Source: an uncultured Paracoccaceae bacterium (lineage in GTDB: Bacteria > Pseudomonadota > Alphaproteobacteria > Rhodobacterales > Rhodobacteraceae). From it: DNA of 13,265 bases. How positions within the stretch are numbered: the stretch's first letter is position 1; every line of letters starts with the position of its first letter. A model generated the notes under the pieces. That model was given only the letters and a program-made list of their open reading frames with translations, was not told the DNA's origin and searched no databases. Shown piece after piece: positions 1-6,795 of this stretch. Both the position numbers and the translations under genes were made by a program. The stretch is from contig CALFYQ010000202.1 in NCBI GenBank assembly GCA_937952085.1, forward strand, positions 1 to 13,265. The letters are read 5' to 3'.

Positions 1-934
1 GCGGAACCGGGAGCGGTTCGACGCGCACAAGCTGATCGAGGAGTTCATGATCCTCGCCAACGTCGCCGCCGCGGAGACGCTGGAGGTGAAGCGCCGGCCG
101 CTCCTCTACCGCGTCCACGAGGAGCCGAACCGCGAGAAGATCGATGCGCTCCGGGTGATCGCCGAGGAATCCGGCTATGCGCTGGCGAAGGGCGAAGTCA
201 TCAAGACGCGCCACCTCAACGCCCTTCTCGACGCCGCGGCGGGCGGCGCGGACGCCGAGCTGATCGGCATGGCGGTGCTCCGCTCTATGACGCAGGCCTA
301 TTACGCGCCGGAGAATTTCGGCCATTTCGGCCTCCACCTCCGCGCCTACGCCCACTTCACCTCGCCGATCCGCCGCTATGCGGACCTCATCGTCCATCGC
401 GCGCTGATCGCGGCGCATGGCTGGGGGCCGGACGGGCAGACGATGGAGGAGGCGGCGGAGCTTCGCGACATCGCCGAGCACATCTCGATGACCGAGCGCC
501 GCTCGATGGAGGCGGAGCGCGACACGACCGACCGCTATCTTTCCGCCTATCTGGCGGACCGGGTCGGCGCCGAGTTCGAGGGCCGCGTTTCCGGCGTCGC
601 CCGGTTCGGCCTCTTCGTGAAGCTGGACGAGACCGGGGCGGACGGCTTCGTGCCGATCTCCGCCCTCGGCGACGAATGGTTCCGCCATGACGAGGCCCGC
701 GCCGCGCTGGTTGGCGAGCGCACCGGCAAGACGCTGTCGATGGGCGCCAGGGCGCTGGTGCGGCTGGTCGAGGCGGCGCCGCTGACCGGCGGGCTCCTCT
801 TCGAGCTGATCGAGGCGGAAGGCTTCGGCAAACCGGGCCGCACGGGCCGGAGGGGCGAGGCGCCGCGGCGGCGCGCCGGCGCCGCGAAAGCGCGGAACCT
901 GAAGGCGAAGAAACGGGACCGGCGCGGGCGCTGA
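1..934 (+). CDS. rnr: Ribonuclease R, C-terminal part (5' end outside window)
   Basis: This is a processive 3'-to-5' exoribonuclease of the RNase II/RNB family, which degrades structured RNA in the cytoplasm. About 310 residues are visible; the frame is open from base 2, so the gene begins upstream of the window. The visible part holds the end of the RNB catalytic domain, including the family signature HFTSPIRRYADLIVHR at visible residues 118-133. An S1 RNA-binding domain follows at about 189-273 (EGRVSGVARFGLFVKL near its start). A lysine/arginine-rich tail occupies about 276-310. The S1 domain plus basic tail favour RNase R over RNase II. The N-terminal cold-shock domains and the catalytic aspartates lie outside the window. 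The stop codon (932-934) directly touches a perfect stem-loop. The next gene converges from the other strand, so transcription of rnr should end here. Confidence 0.95.
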   Translation, partial: RNRERFDAHKLIEEFMILANVAAAETLEVKRRPLLYRVHEEPNREKIDALRVIAEESGYALAKGEVIKTRHLNALLDAAAGGADAELIGMAVLRSMTQAYYAPENFGHFGLHLRAYAHFTSPIRRYADLIVHRALIAAHGWGPDGQTMEEAAELRDIAEHISMTERRSMEAERDTTDRYLSAYLADRVGAEFEGRVSGVARFGLFVKLDETGADGFVPISALGDEWFRHDEARAALVGERTGKTLSMGARALVRLVEAAPLTGGLLFELIEAEGFGKPGRTGRRGEAPRRRAGAAKARNLKAKKRDRRGR

Positions 935-964
935 GGCGCCCCTATCAAGGTTGATAGGGGCGCC
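935..964. terminator. Perfect inverted repeat between convergent genes, possible bidirectional terminator
   Basis: GGCGCCCCTATCAA (935-948) and TTGATAGGGGCGCC (951-964) are exact reverse complements separated by GG. In RNA this is a 12-13 bp stem with a small loop. It begins at the base after the rnr stop codon and lies 35 bp beyond the stop of the opposing amidohydrolase gene (1000). No strong T-run follows on either strand, so it is not a textbook intrinsic terminator. A 3'-end-stabilising hairpin, or a terminator working with Rho, is equally possible. Confidence 0.55.
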
Positions 965-999
965 ATCCCATTGGAATCAAAAAGTTCTTGCGCCGGCGA

Positions 1000-2424
1000 T
1001 CAGGCCGCCGGCCGTGCGAGGATCGGCGGGTTCACCTCGTCCGGGATCGGGCAGAGATAGGGGCTCTCGGTCAGCACCTTCTGGTGCTCCGCCTTCGCCG
1101 CCGCCAGCGCTGCGGGCTCACGGATCAGTTTCGCCGCCGTCGCCGCCATGATCTTCGCGGCGTGGACCATGCCCTTCTTGGCGAGGGGCGATTTCCCTTG
1201 CGCGGTGAGCTGCCAGGTGTGGAACGGGGTGCCGAGCGCGCAGGTCGTCACGCGGGCCTGCACGGTCGGCGTCGCCCAGCTCACGTCGCCGACATCGGTG
1301 GAGCCGTCGCCGCCTTCGGGCTTCCGGTCATAGGGCAGGAGAGCCTCGGAGATCGGCGCCCCGAAATCCGGCGCGACGCCCATCCGGCGGAACGCCGCCG
1401 CCACGTCCTCGCGCCCGAGCGAGCCGCGGATCGCGGCGGCGAAGGCGCGATCCTCCTCGTCGAAGGCCGGGGCGCCGAGCCGGTCGAACTCCGCCTGCAT
1501 GGCGAGCTCCAGCGCCTTGTTGCCGAGGACGTTCGAGACGCCGGAGAAGACCTTCGCCTCCACCCGAGTCTCCGTCATCAGCGCGGCGCCCTCGGCGATC
1601 TTTCGCACCCGCGCGACCAGCGAGGCGAGGCCGGCATTGTCCTTCGCGCGGATGAGCTGGCGCACCGTCGCCTTCGCCTGCACTACGTTCGGGGCCGCGC
1701 CGCCGGCGTCGATATAGGCGTAGTGGATGCGCGCCTCGTCCGGCATGTGCTCCCGCATGTAATTCACGCCCACGTTCATCAGTTCCACCGCGTCGAGCGC
1801 GGAGCGGCCGAGCTCCGGCGCCCCGGCGGCGTGCGCGGCCTTGCCGTGGAAGGTGAAGTCGATCCGCGTGTTCGCGAGGGAGCGCGGATGGTCCACCGCG
1901 GTGAAATAGGCTGGGTGCCAGGTGATGGCGGCGTCCACGTCGTCGAAGAGCCCGGCGCGGACCATGTAGGTCTTCGCCGCGCCGCCCTCCTCGGCCGGGC
2001 AGCCGTAATAGCGGACGCGGGCCTTCACCCCGTTCGCGGCGAGCCAGTCCTTTACCGCCGTCGCGGCGAGGAGCGCGGCGGCGCCGAGGAGGTTGTGGCC
2101 GCAGCCATGGCCCGGCCCGCCGGCTTCGAGCGGCTTGTGCTCGGCCGCGCCGGCCTCCTGGCTGAGGCCCGGCAGCGCGTCGTATTCGCCGAGGATGGCG
2201 ATCACCGGCCCGCCGTCGCCGGCCTCGCCGATCACCGCGGTGGGGATGCCGGCCGGCGCCTCGACGACGCGGAAGCCCTCGGCGCGGAGCGCGGCGTCAT
2301 GCTCCGCCACGGCGCGGAACTCGCCATAGAGGAGCTCCGGCGCGTCGAAGACGCGGTCGGAGAGGGCGATGAAGGGCGCCCGCTTGGCTTCGACAAGGTC
2401 CCAGATCGGTTCGGAATTCTGCAT
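1000..2424 (-). CDS. M20D amidohydrolase, AbgB-like (p-aminobenzoyl-glutamate hydrolase type)
   Basis: This 474-residue metal-dependent amidohydrolase is close in length to E. coli AbgB, the B subunit that cleaves p-aminobenzoyl-glutamate. Visible metal-site motifs are GHGCGHN (105-111, Cys108 and His110), AEEGG (144-148), His170 in ITWHPA, and His402 in PFHTW. The STDVGDVSW block (375-383) and the long C-terminal extension are typical of the AbgB branch and are lacking in the two shorter M20D enzymes at the other end of the window. The start is ATG at 2424, with GGGAG placed about seven bases upstream. The gene lies 53 bp after surf1 on the same strand and may be the last gene of the oxidase operon, although a stem-loop sits between them. 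No AbgA partner or AbgT transporter is visible, so the substrate is unknown. It may be an amino-acid-conjugate hydrolase of another specificity. Confidence 0.85.
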   Translation of the reverse strand: MQNSEPIWDLVEAKRAPFIALSDRVFDAPELLYGEFRAVAEHDAALRAEGFRVVEAPAGIPTAVIGEAGDGGPVIAILGEYDALPGLSQEAGAAEHKPLEAGGPGHGCGHNLLGAAALLAATAVKDWLAANGVKARVRYYGCPAEEGGAAKTYMVRAGLFDDVDAAITWHPAYFTAVDHPRSLANTRIDFTFHGKAAHAAGAPELGRSALDAVELMNVGVNYMREHMPDEARIHYAYIDAGGAAPNVVQAKATVRQLIRAKDNAGLASLVARVRKIAEGAALMTETRVEAKVFSGVSNVLGNKALELAMQAEFDRLGAPAFDEEDRAFAAAIRGSLGREDVAAAFRRMGVAPDFGAPISEALLPYDRKPEGGDGSTDVGDVSWATPTVQARVTTCALGTPFHTWQLTAQGKSPLAKKGMVHAAKIMAATAAKLIREPAALAAAKAEHQKVLTESPYLCPIPDEVNPPILARPAA

Positions 2425-2447
2425 CGCGCGCTCCCTGGCTCGCCATC

Positions 2448-2478
2448 ACTTGGGGCGCCTCCGCGGCGCGGCGCAAGT
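2448..2478. other. Imperfect stem-loop between surf1 and the AbgB-like gene
   Basis: ACTTG (2448-2452) pairs with CAAGT (2474-2478), and CGCC (2456-2459) pairs with GGCG (2470-2473), leaving a three-base GGG bulge. The structure begins at the surf1 stop codon on the minus strand. No U-run follows, so it could be a weak terminator, an RNA processing barrier, or chance pairing in GC-rich DNA. Confidence 0.3.
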
Positions 2479-3224
2479 CAGCGCCGGCGGAACAGGAGAA
2501 CCCCGGTCATCGCCGCCCATACCGCGGCCAGACCGCCCCAGGTGATCGCATATTGAAGATGGTTGTTCGGCACGTCGATCACGGCGATCGGCGTCGGGAC
2601 CGGCCAGTCGCCGACCGCGGTCGAGGTCTCGGCGACGACGAGGACGGGCTCGGCTCCGAAGATCGCCGCCATTTCGCTGAGGTCCCGCTCGGTCCAGACA
2701 TTGTCGCGCGCGCCGAAATCGGGGCCCTCGCCGCCTTCCTCGGGCCAGCGGAGCGCGCCCACCACCTCGATCTCGCCTTCGGGCGCCGGGGTCGGCCGCA
2801 CCGCCGCGCCGCCCTCGTTCTTCTCGCCGACGGGGACATAGCCGCGGTCCACCATCACGCGCCGGCCCTTCGCCGTCTCGAAGGGCTGGATGATGCGGTA
2901 GCCGGGGCCATGGGGGCGGAGCGTGGTGATGAAGGGGGCGTCGGCGGCGCCGTTCGCCCCTTTCGCGCCGTCGAACCGGCCGGTGAGGCGGACGCGGGAG
3001 AACTCCTGCGTCGCCGGGTCGAGGGCGGCGGGCAGCGGAACGGGCGCGGCGGCGAGGCGCGCCTCCAGCGTGGCGATCACGCCTTCCTTCCATTCGAGCC
3101 GCCGCGCCTGCCAGAGGCAGAGCGAGAGCAGCACCGCGACGCCGCCGATCCCCGTCGCCAGCATGCCCCAGCGGCGAAACGAAGAAGGGCGGCCGGAGCC
3201 GCCCTTTTCAGATTGTCCGGCCAT
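2478..3224 (-). CDS. SURF1 family cytochrome oxidase biogenesis protein
   Basis: SURF1/Shy1 proteins are inner-membrane factors that help insert heme a into subunit I of aa3-type oxidase. The 248-residue reading has the family layout. A transmembrane helix at about 20-38 is followed by the WQARRLEWK motif (38-46). A periplasmic domain contains EFSRVRLTGRFD, GPGYRIIQPF and RRVMVDRGYVP. A second helix near the C-terminus is preceded by NNHLQYAITWGG, which is highly typical of the family. The ATG at 3224 lies 7 bp after the ctaE stop, with only a poor ribosome site. An internal ATG at 3164 (residue 21) starts just before the first helix and fits the short N-termini common in this family. The 20 extra residues (rich in Gly, Ser, Arg) are low in information and overlap a terminator-like hairpin, so the start is uncertain. 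Confidence 0.92.
   Translation of the reverse strand: MAGQSEKGGSGRPSSFRRWGMLATGIGGVAVLLSLCLWQARRLEWKEGVIATLEARLAAAPVPLPAALDPATQEFSRVRLTGRFDGAKGANGAADAPFITTLRPHGPGYRIIQPFETAKGRRVMVDRGYVPVGEKNEGGAAVRPTPAPEGEIEVVGALRWPEEGGEGPDFGARDNVWTERDLSEMAAIFGAEPVLVVAETSTAVGDWPVPTPIAVIDVPNNHLQYAITWGGLAAVWAAMTGVLLFRRR
3185..3208. terminator. Terminator-like hairpin inside the 5' end of surf1, 26 bp after ctaE
   Basis: AAGGGCGGC (3185-3193) and GCCGCCCTT (3198-3206) form a perfect nine-pair stem with a four-base loop. Read on the minus strand it follows the ctaE stop by 26 bases, is preceded by an A-run, and is followed by the T-rich stretch TTCTTCGTTTCG. That is the form of an intrinsic terminator for ctaE. 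It lies within codons 6-14 of surf1 if the 3224 start is used, and upstream of surf1 if the 3164 start is used. Confidence 0.45.
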
Positions 3225-3231
3225 GATCGGC

Positions 3232-4053
3232 TCAGGCGCCCCAGATGTAGATGCAGAGGAAGAGGAACAGCCAGACCACGTCGACGAAGTGCCAGTACCA
3301 GACCGCCGCCTCGAAGCCGATGTGCTTCTGCGGGGTGAAGTGGCCCTTCAGCGCCCGCACATAGCAGACGAAGAGGAAGATCGTGCCGATGATGACGTGG
3401 AAGCCGTGGAACCCGGTCGCCATGAAGAAGTTGGCGCCGTAGATGTTGCCCGAGAAGCCGAAGGCGGCGTGGCTGTACTCGTAGGCCTGCGTCACGGTGA
3501 AGAGCACCCCGAGAAGCACGGCGAGCAGGAGGCCCCATTTCAGGCCCTCGCGGTCGTCCTCCTGCACCGCATGGTGCGCCCAGGTGGCGGCGCAGCCCGA
3601 GGTGAGCAGGATCAGCGTGTTGAGGAGCGGCAGGTGCCAGGGGTCGAAGGTCTCGATGCCGGGCGGCGGCCAGATCCCGTCGGCGCTGTTGGCGGTGGAG
3701 GAGGTCAGCGCACTCGGATCCTCCACGTTCGGGTAGATCGCGTGCTTGAAGAAGGACCAGAACCAGGCCGAGAAGAACGCGACTTCCGAGGCGATGAACA
3801 TGATCACGCCGTAGCGGAGGCCGATCGAGACGACCGGCGTATGGTCGCCCGCATGGGACTCTGCGACGACCTCGGACCACCAGCCGTACATGACGTAGAG
3901 AACGCCAAGGAAGCCGACGATGGCGAGAACCGGCGTGATGTCGTGGAACCAGAGCACGGCGCCGAACAGCATCACGAAGGCGCTGACGGCCCCCAGGAAG
4001 GGCCAGATGCTCGGCGCCAGGATGTGATAGTCGTGGTTTTTTTCGTGGGCCAT
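3232..4053 (-). CDS. ctaE: Cytochrome c oxidase subunit III
   Basis: This is the integral-membrane subunit III of the aa3-type terminal oxidase. It stabilises the core and supports proton uptake. The 273-residue product begins MAHEKNHDYHILAPSIWPF, the usual bacterial subunit III N-terminus. It has about seven hydrophobic helices, a conserved glutamate in the ASEVAFFSAWFW helix (Glu90), GFHGFHVIIGT (214-224), and the C-terminal signature WYWHFVDVVWLFLF. The ATG at 4053 is preferred over an in-frame ATG at 4086 because GAGGGG lies six bases upstream of it and family members begin here. The length matches Paracoccus-type CtaE. It lies 29 bp after ctaG and 7 bp before surf1. I see no gene between ctaE and surf1. 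Confidence 0.97.
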   Translation of the reverse strand: MAHEKNHDYHILAPSIWPFLGAVSAFVMLFGAVLWFHDITPVLAIVGFLGVLYVMYGWWSEVVAESHAGDHTPVVSIGLRYGVIMFIASEVAFFSAWFWSFFKHAIYPNVEDPSALTSSTANSADGIWPPPGIETFDPWHLPLLNTLILLTSGCAATWAHHAVQEDDREGLKWGLLLAVLLGVLFTVTQAYEYSHAAFGFSGNIYGANFFMATGFHGFHVIIGTIFLFVCYVRALKGHFTPQKHIGFEAAVWYWHFVDVVWLFLFLCIYIWGA

Positions 4054-4082
4054 GTCGATCCCCTCGGGCCAGCGCCCCTTGT

Positions 4083-4655
4083 TCACCCGGCAGGCCGCGC
4101 CCCGTCAACCGGCGCCTGCGCCGATTCGGGAAGCTCGGTGCGATGGAAAGTGTAGGACAGCGTGATCGTGTTGACTGCGGACGCCTCGTCATCCTCCATG
4201 ATGTCGGGGTCGACATAGAAGGTGACGGGCATCTGCACCGACTCGCCCGGCTGCAGCACCTGCTCGGTGAAGCAGAAGCAGGCGATCTTCACGAAGTAGC
4301 CCCCGGTGGTGAAGGGCGTGACGTTGAAGCTTGCGGTGCCGGCGATCGGCTGGTCGGAAAGGTTCGTCGCCTCGTAGAAGGCCAGCCCGGTCTCGCCGAT
4401 CCGGACCGACATGGTCGGCTGCGTCGGCTTGAAGCGCCAGGGCAGGTCGTTGTCGACATTGCTGACGAAGCGGACGGTGACCTTCCGGTCGAGGATCACG
4501 TCGGGCGCCTGCTCGGCGCGCTGCGTCGTGCCGCCATAGCCGGTGACGCGGCAGAACATGTCGTAGAGCGGCACCGCGGCGAAGCTCATGCCCAGCATGA
4601 ACACGCCGAGCCCGGCGAGGCCGAACATGACCCGGCGGTTCTTGTCGGCGCTCAT
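4083..4655 (-). CDS. ctaG: Cytochrome c oxidase assembly protein CtaG (Cox11 family, CuB chaperone)
   Basis: Cox11/CtaG delivers copper to the CuB centre of subunit I. The protein is held in the inner membrane by one N-terminal helix, with its copper-binding domain in the periplasm. The 190-residue product has that helix at about 9-30, a conserved Cys35 in DMFCRVTGYGGTTQ, and the copper-binding CFCFTEQ motif at 126-132 (Cys126, Cys128). FVSNVDNDLPWRFKP and the FYVDPDIMEDDE block are also family signatures. The ATG at 4655 overlaps the TGA of the preceding small ORF by four bases (ATGA), indicating translational coupling. Length is normal for Rhodobacterales-type CtaG. The pairing with ctaE next door is the usual order. 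Confidence 0.97.
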   Translation of the reverse strand: MSADKNRRVMFGLAGLGVFMLGMSFAAVPLYDMFCRVTGYGGTTQRAEQAPDVILDRKVTVRFVSNVDNDLPWRFKPTQPTMSVRIGETGLAFYEATNLSDQPIAGTASFNVTPFTTGGYFVKIACFCFTEQVLQPGESVQMPVTFYVDPDIMEDDEASAVNTITLSYTFHRTELPESAQAPVDGARPAG

Positions 4656-4813
4656 CGGGTCCCCTCCCAGGACATCGGCGGCTTCATCGCATGCGCCCCC
4701 ATCTTGGCGATGGTGACGCCGAAAAGCAGCGCGACGAATGCGAGCAGCACGCCGCCGAGGACGAGGTTCCGCGCGCGGCGGCGGCGATGCAGCTCATGCT
4801 CCCGGCTGATCAT
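4652..4813 (-). CDS. Small single-pass membrane protein between ctaB and ctaG (CoxF-like)
   Basis: This 53-residue ORF starts at the ATG at 4813. It has a basic N-terminus (RRRRAR around residue 10), one hydrophobic helix at about 18-37, and a short tail that ends in KPPMSWEGTR. It overlaps the ctaB stop at one end and the ctaG start at the other, each by the four bases ATGA, so it must be translated in line with them. Small ORFs of this kind sit at this place in alphaproteobacterial oxidase operons and are sometimes labelled CoxF. They have no settled biochemical role that I know of. The basic N-terminus predicts that the N-terminal end faces the cytoplasm. By position it may assist heme or copper delivery to the oxidase; that is inference. 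Confidence 0.8.
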   Translation of the reverse strand: MISREHELHRRRRARNLVLGGVLLAFVALLFGVTIAKMGAHAMKPPMSWEGTR

Positions 4814-5769
4814 CCGAGCCTCCAGGGCAGCGGCTGCGAGAGGCCGGCGGCGTGCAGCGCCGCCTCGGCCGCCAGCGCGCCGAAGATCAGGAACAGCCAG
4901 AGGATGGAATAGCCGAAGAGACGCTTCTCCGCCCGGTGCGCGTCTTTCGCGGCCGCGTCTTCGGAGCGGCGCGCGACGATGAAGGAAAGCCGCACGAACT
5001 CGGCCGAGAGCGCCGCGGAGACGGCGAGATAGACCGGCCCGCCGATCGAGGTGAAGGCCGGGGCGACCGCAGCCGCGGCGGCGGCGACGGCGTAGAGCCC
5101 GATCTGCCGGCGCGTCGCCCGCGGCCCGGCCACGACCGGCATCATCGGCACGCCCGCGCGTTCGTAATCGCCGTTCCGGTAGAGCGCCAGCGCCCAGAAA
5201 TGCGGCGGCGTCCAGAGGAAGATGATCGCGAACATCAGCCAGGCCTCGAGCCCGACCGCGCCGGTCGCCGCCGCCCAGCCGAGGAGCGGCGGGAAGGCGC
5301 CCGCGGCGCCGCCGATCACGATGTTCTGCGGCGTCGAGCGCTTCAGCCACATCGAGTAGATCACGGCGTAGAAGAAGATGGTGAAGGCGAGGATGCCGGC
5401 CGCCAGCCAATTGGCGAAGAGCCCGAGCATCGGCACCGAGATCAGCGAGAGGCCGAGCCCGAGGGCCAGCGCCTCGCCCGGCGCGACCCGGCCCGAGGGG
5501 ATCGGCCGGAGGCGGGTCCGGGCCATCTTCACGTCGATATCGGCGTCCCACCACATGTTGAGCGCGCCGGAGGCGCCGGCGCCCACCGCGATGCAGAGGA
5601 TCGAGGCGAAGGCGACAACGGGGTGGACATGGCTCGGCGCGACGGCGAGCCCGACCAGCGCGGTGAAGACGACGAGAGACATCACCCGCGGCTTCAGGAG
5701 GGCGACATAGTCGCGGACCTCCGCCTCCCGCGGGGCGCTCAGCCCCTCAACGTCGAACGCGCTGGCCAT
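4810..5769 (-). CDS. ctaB: Heme O synthase (protoheme IX farnesyltransferase)
   Basis: CtaB transfers a farnesyl group from farnesyl diphosphate to protoheme, forming heme O, the precursor of the heme a used by the oxidase. It is a polytopic inner-membrane prenyltransferase of the UbiA superfamily. The 319-residue product carries the aspartate-rich site NMWWDADIDVKMARTRLRP (71-89, with Asn71, Asp75, Asp79). It also has YSMWLKRSTPQNIVIGG (138-154), LWTPPHFWALAL and DYERAGVPMMPVV (201-213), all heme O synthase signatures. About nine hydrophobic segments are apparent. The ATG at 5769 has no strong ribosome site but fits family length. It is 19 bp after ctaC, and its stop overlaps the next ORF by ATGA. 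It supplies the cofactor for the oxidase encoded by its neighbours. Confidence 0.97.
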   Translation of the reverse strand: MASAFDVEGLSAPREAEVRDYVALLKPRVMSLVVFTALVGLAVAPSHVHPVVAFASILCIAVGAGASGALNMWWDADIDVKMARTRLRPIPSGRVAPGEALALGLGLSLISVPMLGLFANWLAAGILAFTIFFYAVIYSMWLKRSTPQNIVIGGAAGAFPPLLGWAAATGAVGLEAWLMFAIIFLWTPPHFWALALYRNGDYERAGVPMMPVVAGPRATRRQIGLYAVAAAAAAVAPAFTSIGGPVYLAVSAALSAEFVRLSFIVARRSEDAAAKDAHRAEKRLFGYSILWLFLIFGALAAEAALHAAGLSQPLPWRLG

Positions 5770-5788
5770 AGGCTGGCGTCGGCCCGGC

Positions 5789-6631
5789 TCAGTCGGCCGA
5801 GGCGAGCTTCACGTCGCGGCGGGGCGGCAGGCCCTGCGCGGTGCGAGTCGTCTCGATCCAGGCGGCGTAGTCTTCCTGGCTGACCACCTTCACGGTGATC
5901 GGCATGTAGGAATGGTCCTTGCCGCAAAGTTCGGAGCACTGGCCGAAATAGGTGCCGATCCGGTCCGCGTTGAACCAGAGCTCGTTCATCCGGCCCGGCA
6001 CCGCGTCGACCTTCACGCCGAAGGCGGGAATGGTCCAGGCGTGGATCACGTCGGAGCCGGTGACGAGGACGTGGACGTTGGTGTTGACCGGAAGGACGAC
6101 CGCGGTGTCCGCGGCGAGGAGGTTCTCGTCCGGCGCATAGCCGTTCGCTTCCAGCTCGTCCTTCGCCAGCATGATCGCGTCGAAGGAGATCTCGTCGTCC
6201 GGATACTCGTACGACCAGTACCACTGGTTGCCCGTCGCCTTGATGGTGACGCCGGCCTCCGGCACGTCGAGCTGCTTGTAGAGGATCGGGAAGGAGATCA
6301 CGCCGATCACGATCAGCACGACCACCGGAATGCCGGTCCAGAGCACTTCGAGCACCGCGTTGTGGGTGAAGCGCGCCGGGGTCGGGTTCTTCTTCTCGCC
6401 GAAGCGGAAGATCACGATGCCGAGCAGCACGACGACAAGAAGGACGATGAACGCGCTGATCCAGTGCAGGATCGAATCGAACCAGTGGATGTCCCGCGCC
6501 AGCTCGGTGGCCGCTTCCTGGAAGCCGATGCCGCCCGGCGTGGGCTTGCCGACCAGCTCCTGCGCGGCGGCGCCGCCGGCGAGAAGGGCCGCGGAGACCG
6601 CGGCGGCGAGGCGGGCGATGGAATGGACCAT
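5789..6631 (-). CDS. ctaC: Cytochrome c oxidase subunit II
   Basis: Subunit II accepts electrons from cytochrome c at its dinuclear CuA centre and passes them to heme a. The 280-residue product has a Sec signal peptide with probable cleavage after AAA (residue 23, mature start QELVG). Two membrane helices lie at about 52-77 and 94-118, followed by a periplasmic cupredoxin domain. CuA ligands are all visible: His197, Cys232, Glu234, Cys236, His240 and Met243, within CSELCGKDHSYMP and the upstream VIHAW. The aromatic patch NQWYWSYEYP lies at 135-144. ATG 6631 is chosen over an in-frame ATG at 6739 because GGAGA stands seven bases upstream and the signal peptide starts there. It is the first gene of the leftward operon and diverges from tldD. 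Confidence 0.97.
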   Translation of the reverse strand: MVHSIARLAAAVSAALLAGGAAAQELVGKPTPGGIGFQEAATELARDIHWFDSILHWISAFIVLLVVVLLGIVIFRFGEKKNPTPARFTHNAVLEVLWTGIPVVVLIVIGVISFPILYKQLDVPEAGVTIKATGNQWYWSYEYPDDEISFDAIMLAKDELEANGYAPDENLLAADTAVVLPVNTNVHVLVTGSDVIHAWTIPAFGVKVDAVPGRMNELWFNADRIGTYFGQCSELCGKDHSYMPITVKVVSQEDYAAWIETTRTAQGLPPRRDVKLASAD

Positions 6632-6700
6632 GTCGTCGTCTCCGATCCCGTAGGTGGCCGCAGCGGTAGAGATCGCCGCGGAGGCGCCTATCTTGCGTTT

Positions 6701-6729
6701 CGTATGGCGCAGCGACCCGCCGAGGGCAA
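6701..6729 (-). promoter_or_regulatory. Possible sigma-70-type promoter for ctaC
   Basis: On the minus strand TTGCCC (6729-6724) and CATACG (6706-6701) are separated by 17 bases, about 70 bp upstream of the ctaC start. The -35 box matches consensus at four of six positions and the -10 box at three of six. The divergent gap leaves little other room for the operon promoter. No mapped start supports this; it is a weak match. Confidence 0.25.
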
Positions 6730-6795
6730 GCTGGACCATTGCGTCATTCGGCCGCTAAATCGCGGGCGAGCATAGCATAGCGGCGGAGGCGAAGC

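Noticed and set aside
942..957. TATCAAGGTTGATA as a possible FNR/FixK box.
   Set aside because: The FNR box is TTGAT-N4-ATCAA; here the half-sites are in the opposite order, and the site lies between two gene ends, not upstream of a promoter.
988..2556. A plus-strand open frame of about 520 codons opposite the AbgB-like gene.
   Set aside because: Shadow frame rich in Arg, Gly and Val; the minus-strand gene carries a complete metal site and explains the coding signal.
4054..4086. An 11-codon extension of ctaE that would overlap ctaG by four bases.
   Set aside because: The ATG at 4053 has GAGGGG at ideal spacing and begins the standard subunit III N-terminus; the extension resembles untranslated leader.
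6632..6739. A 36-codon N-terminal extension of ctaC starting at the ATG at 6739.
   Set aside because: It would bury the Sec signal peptide, lacks a ribosome site as good as that before 6631, and would take up most of the divergent promoter region.
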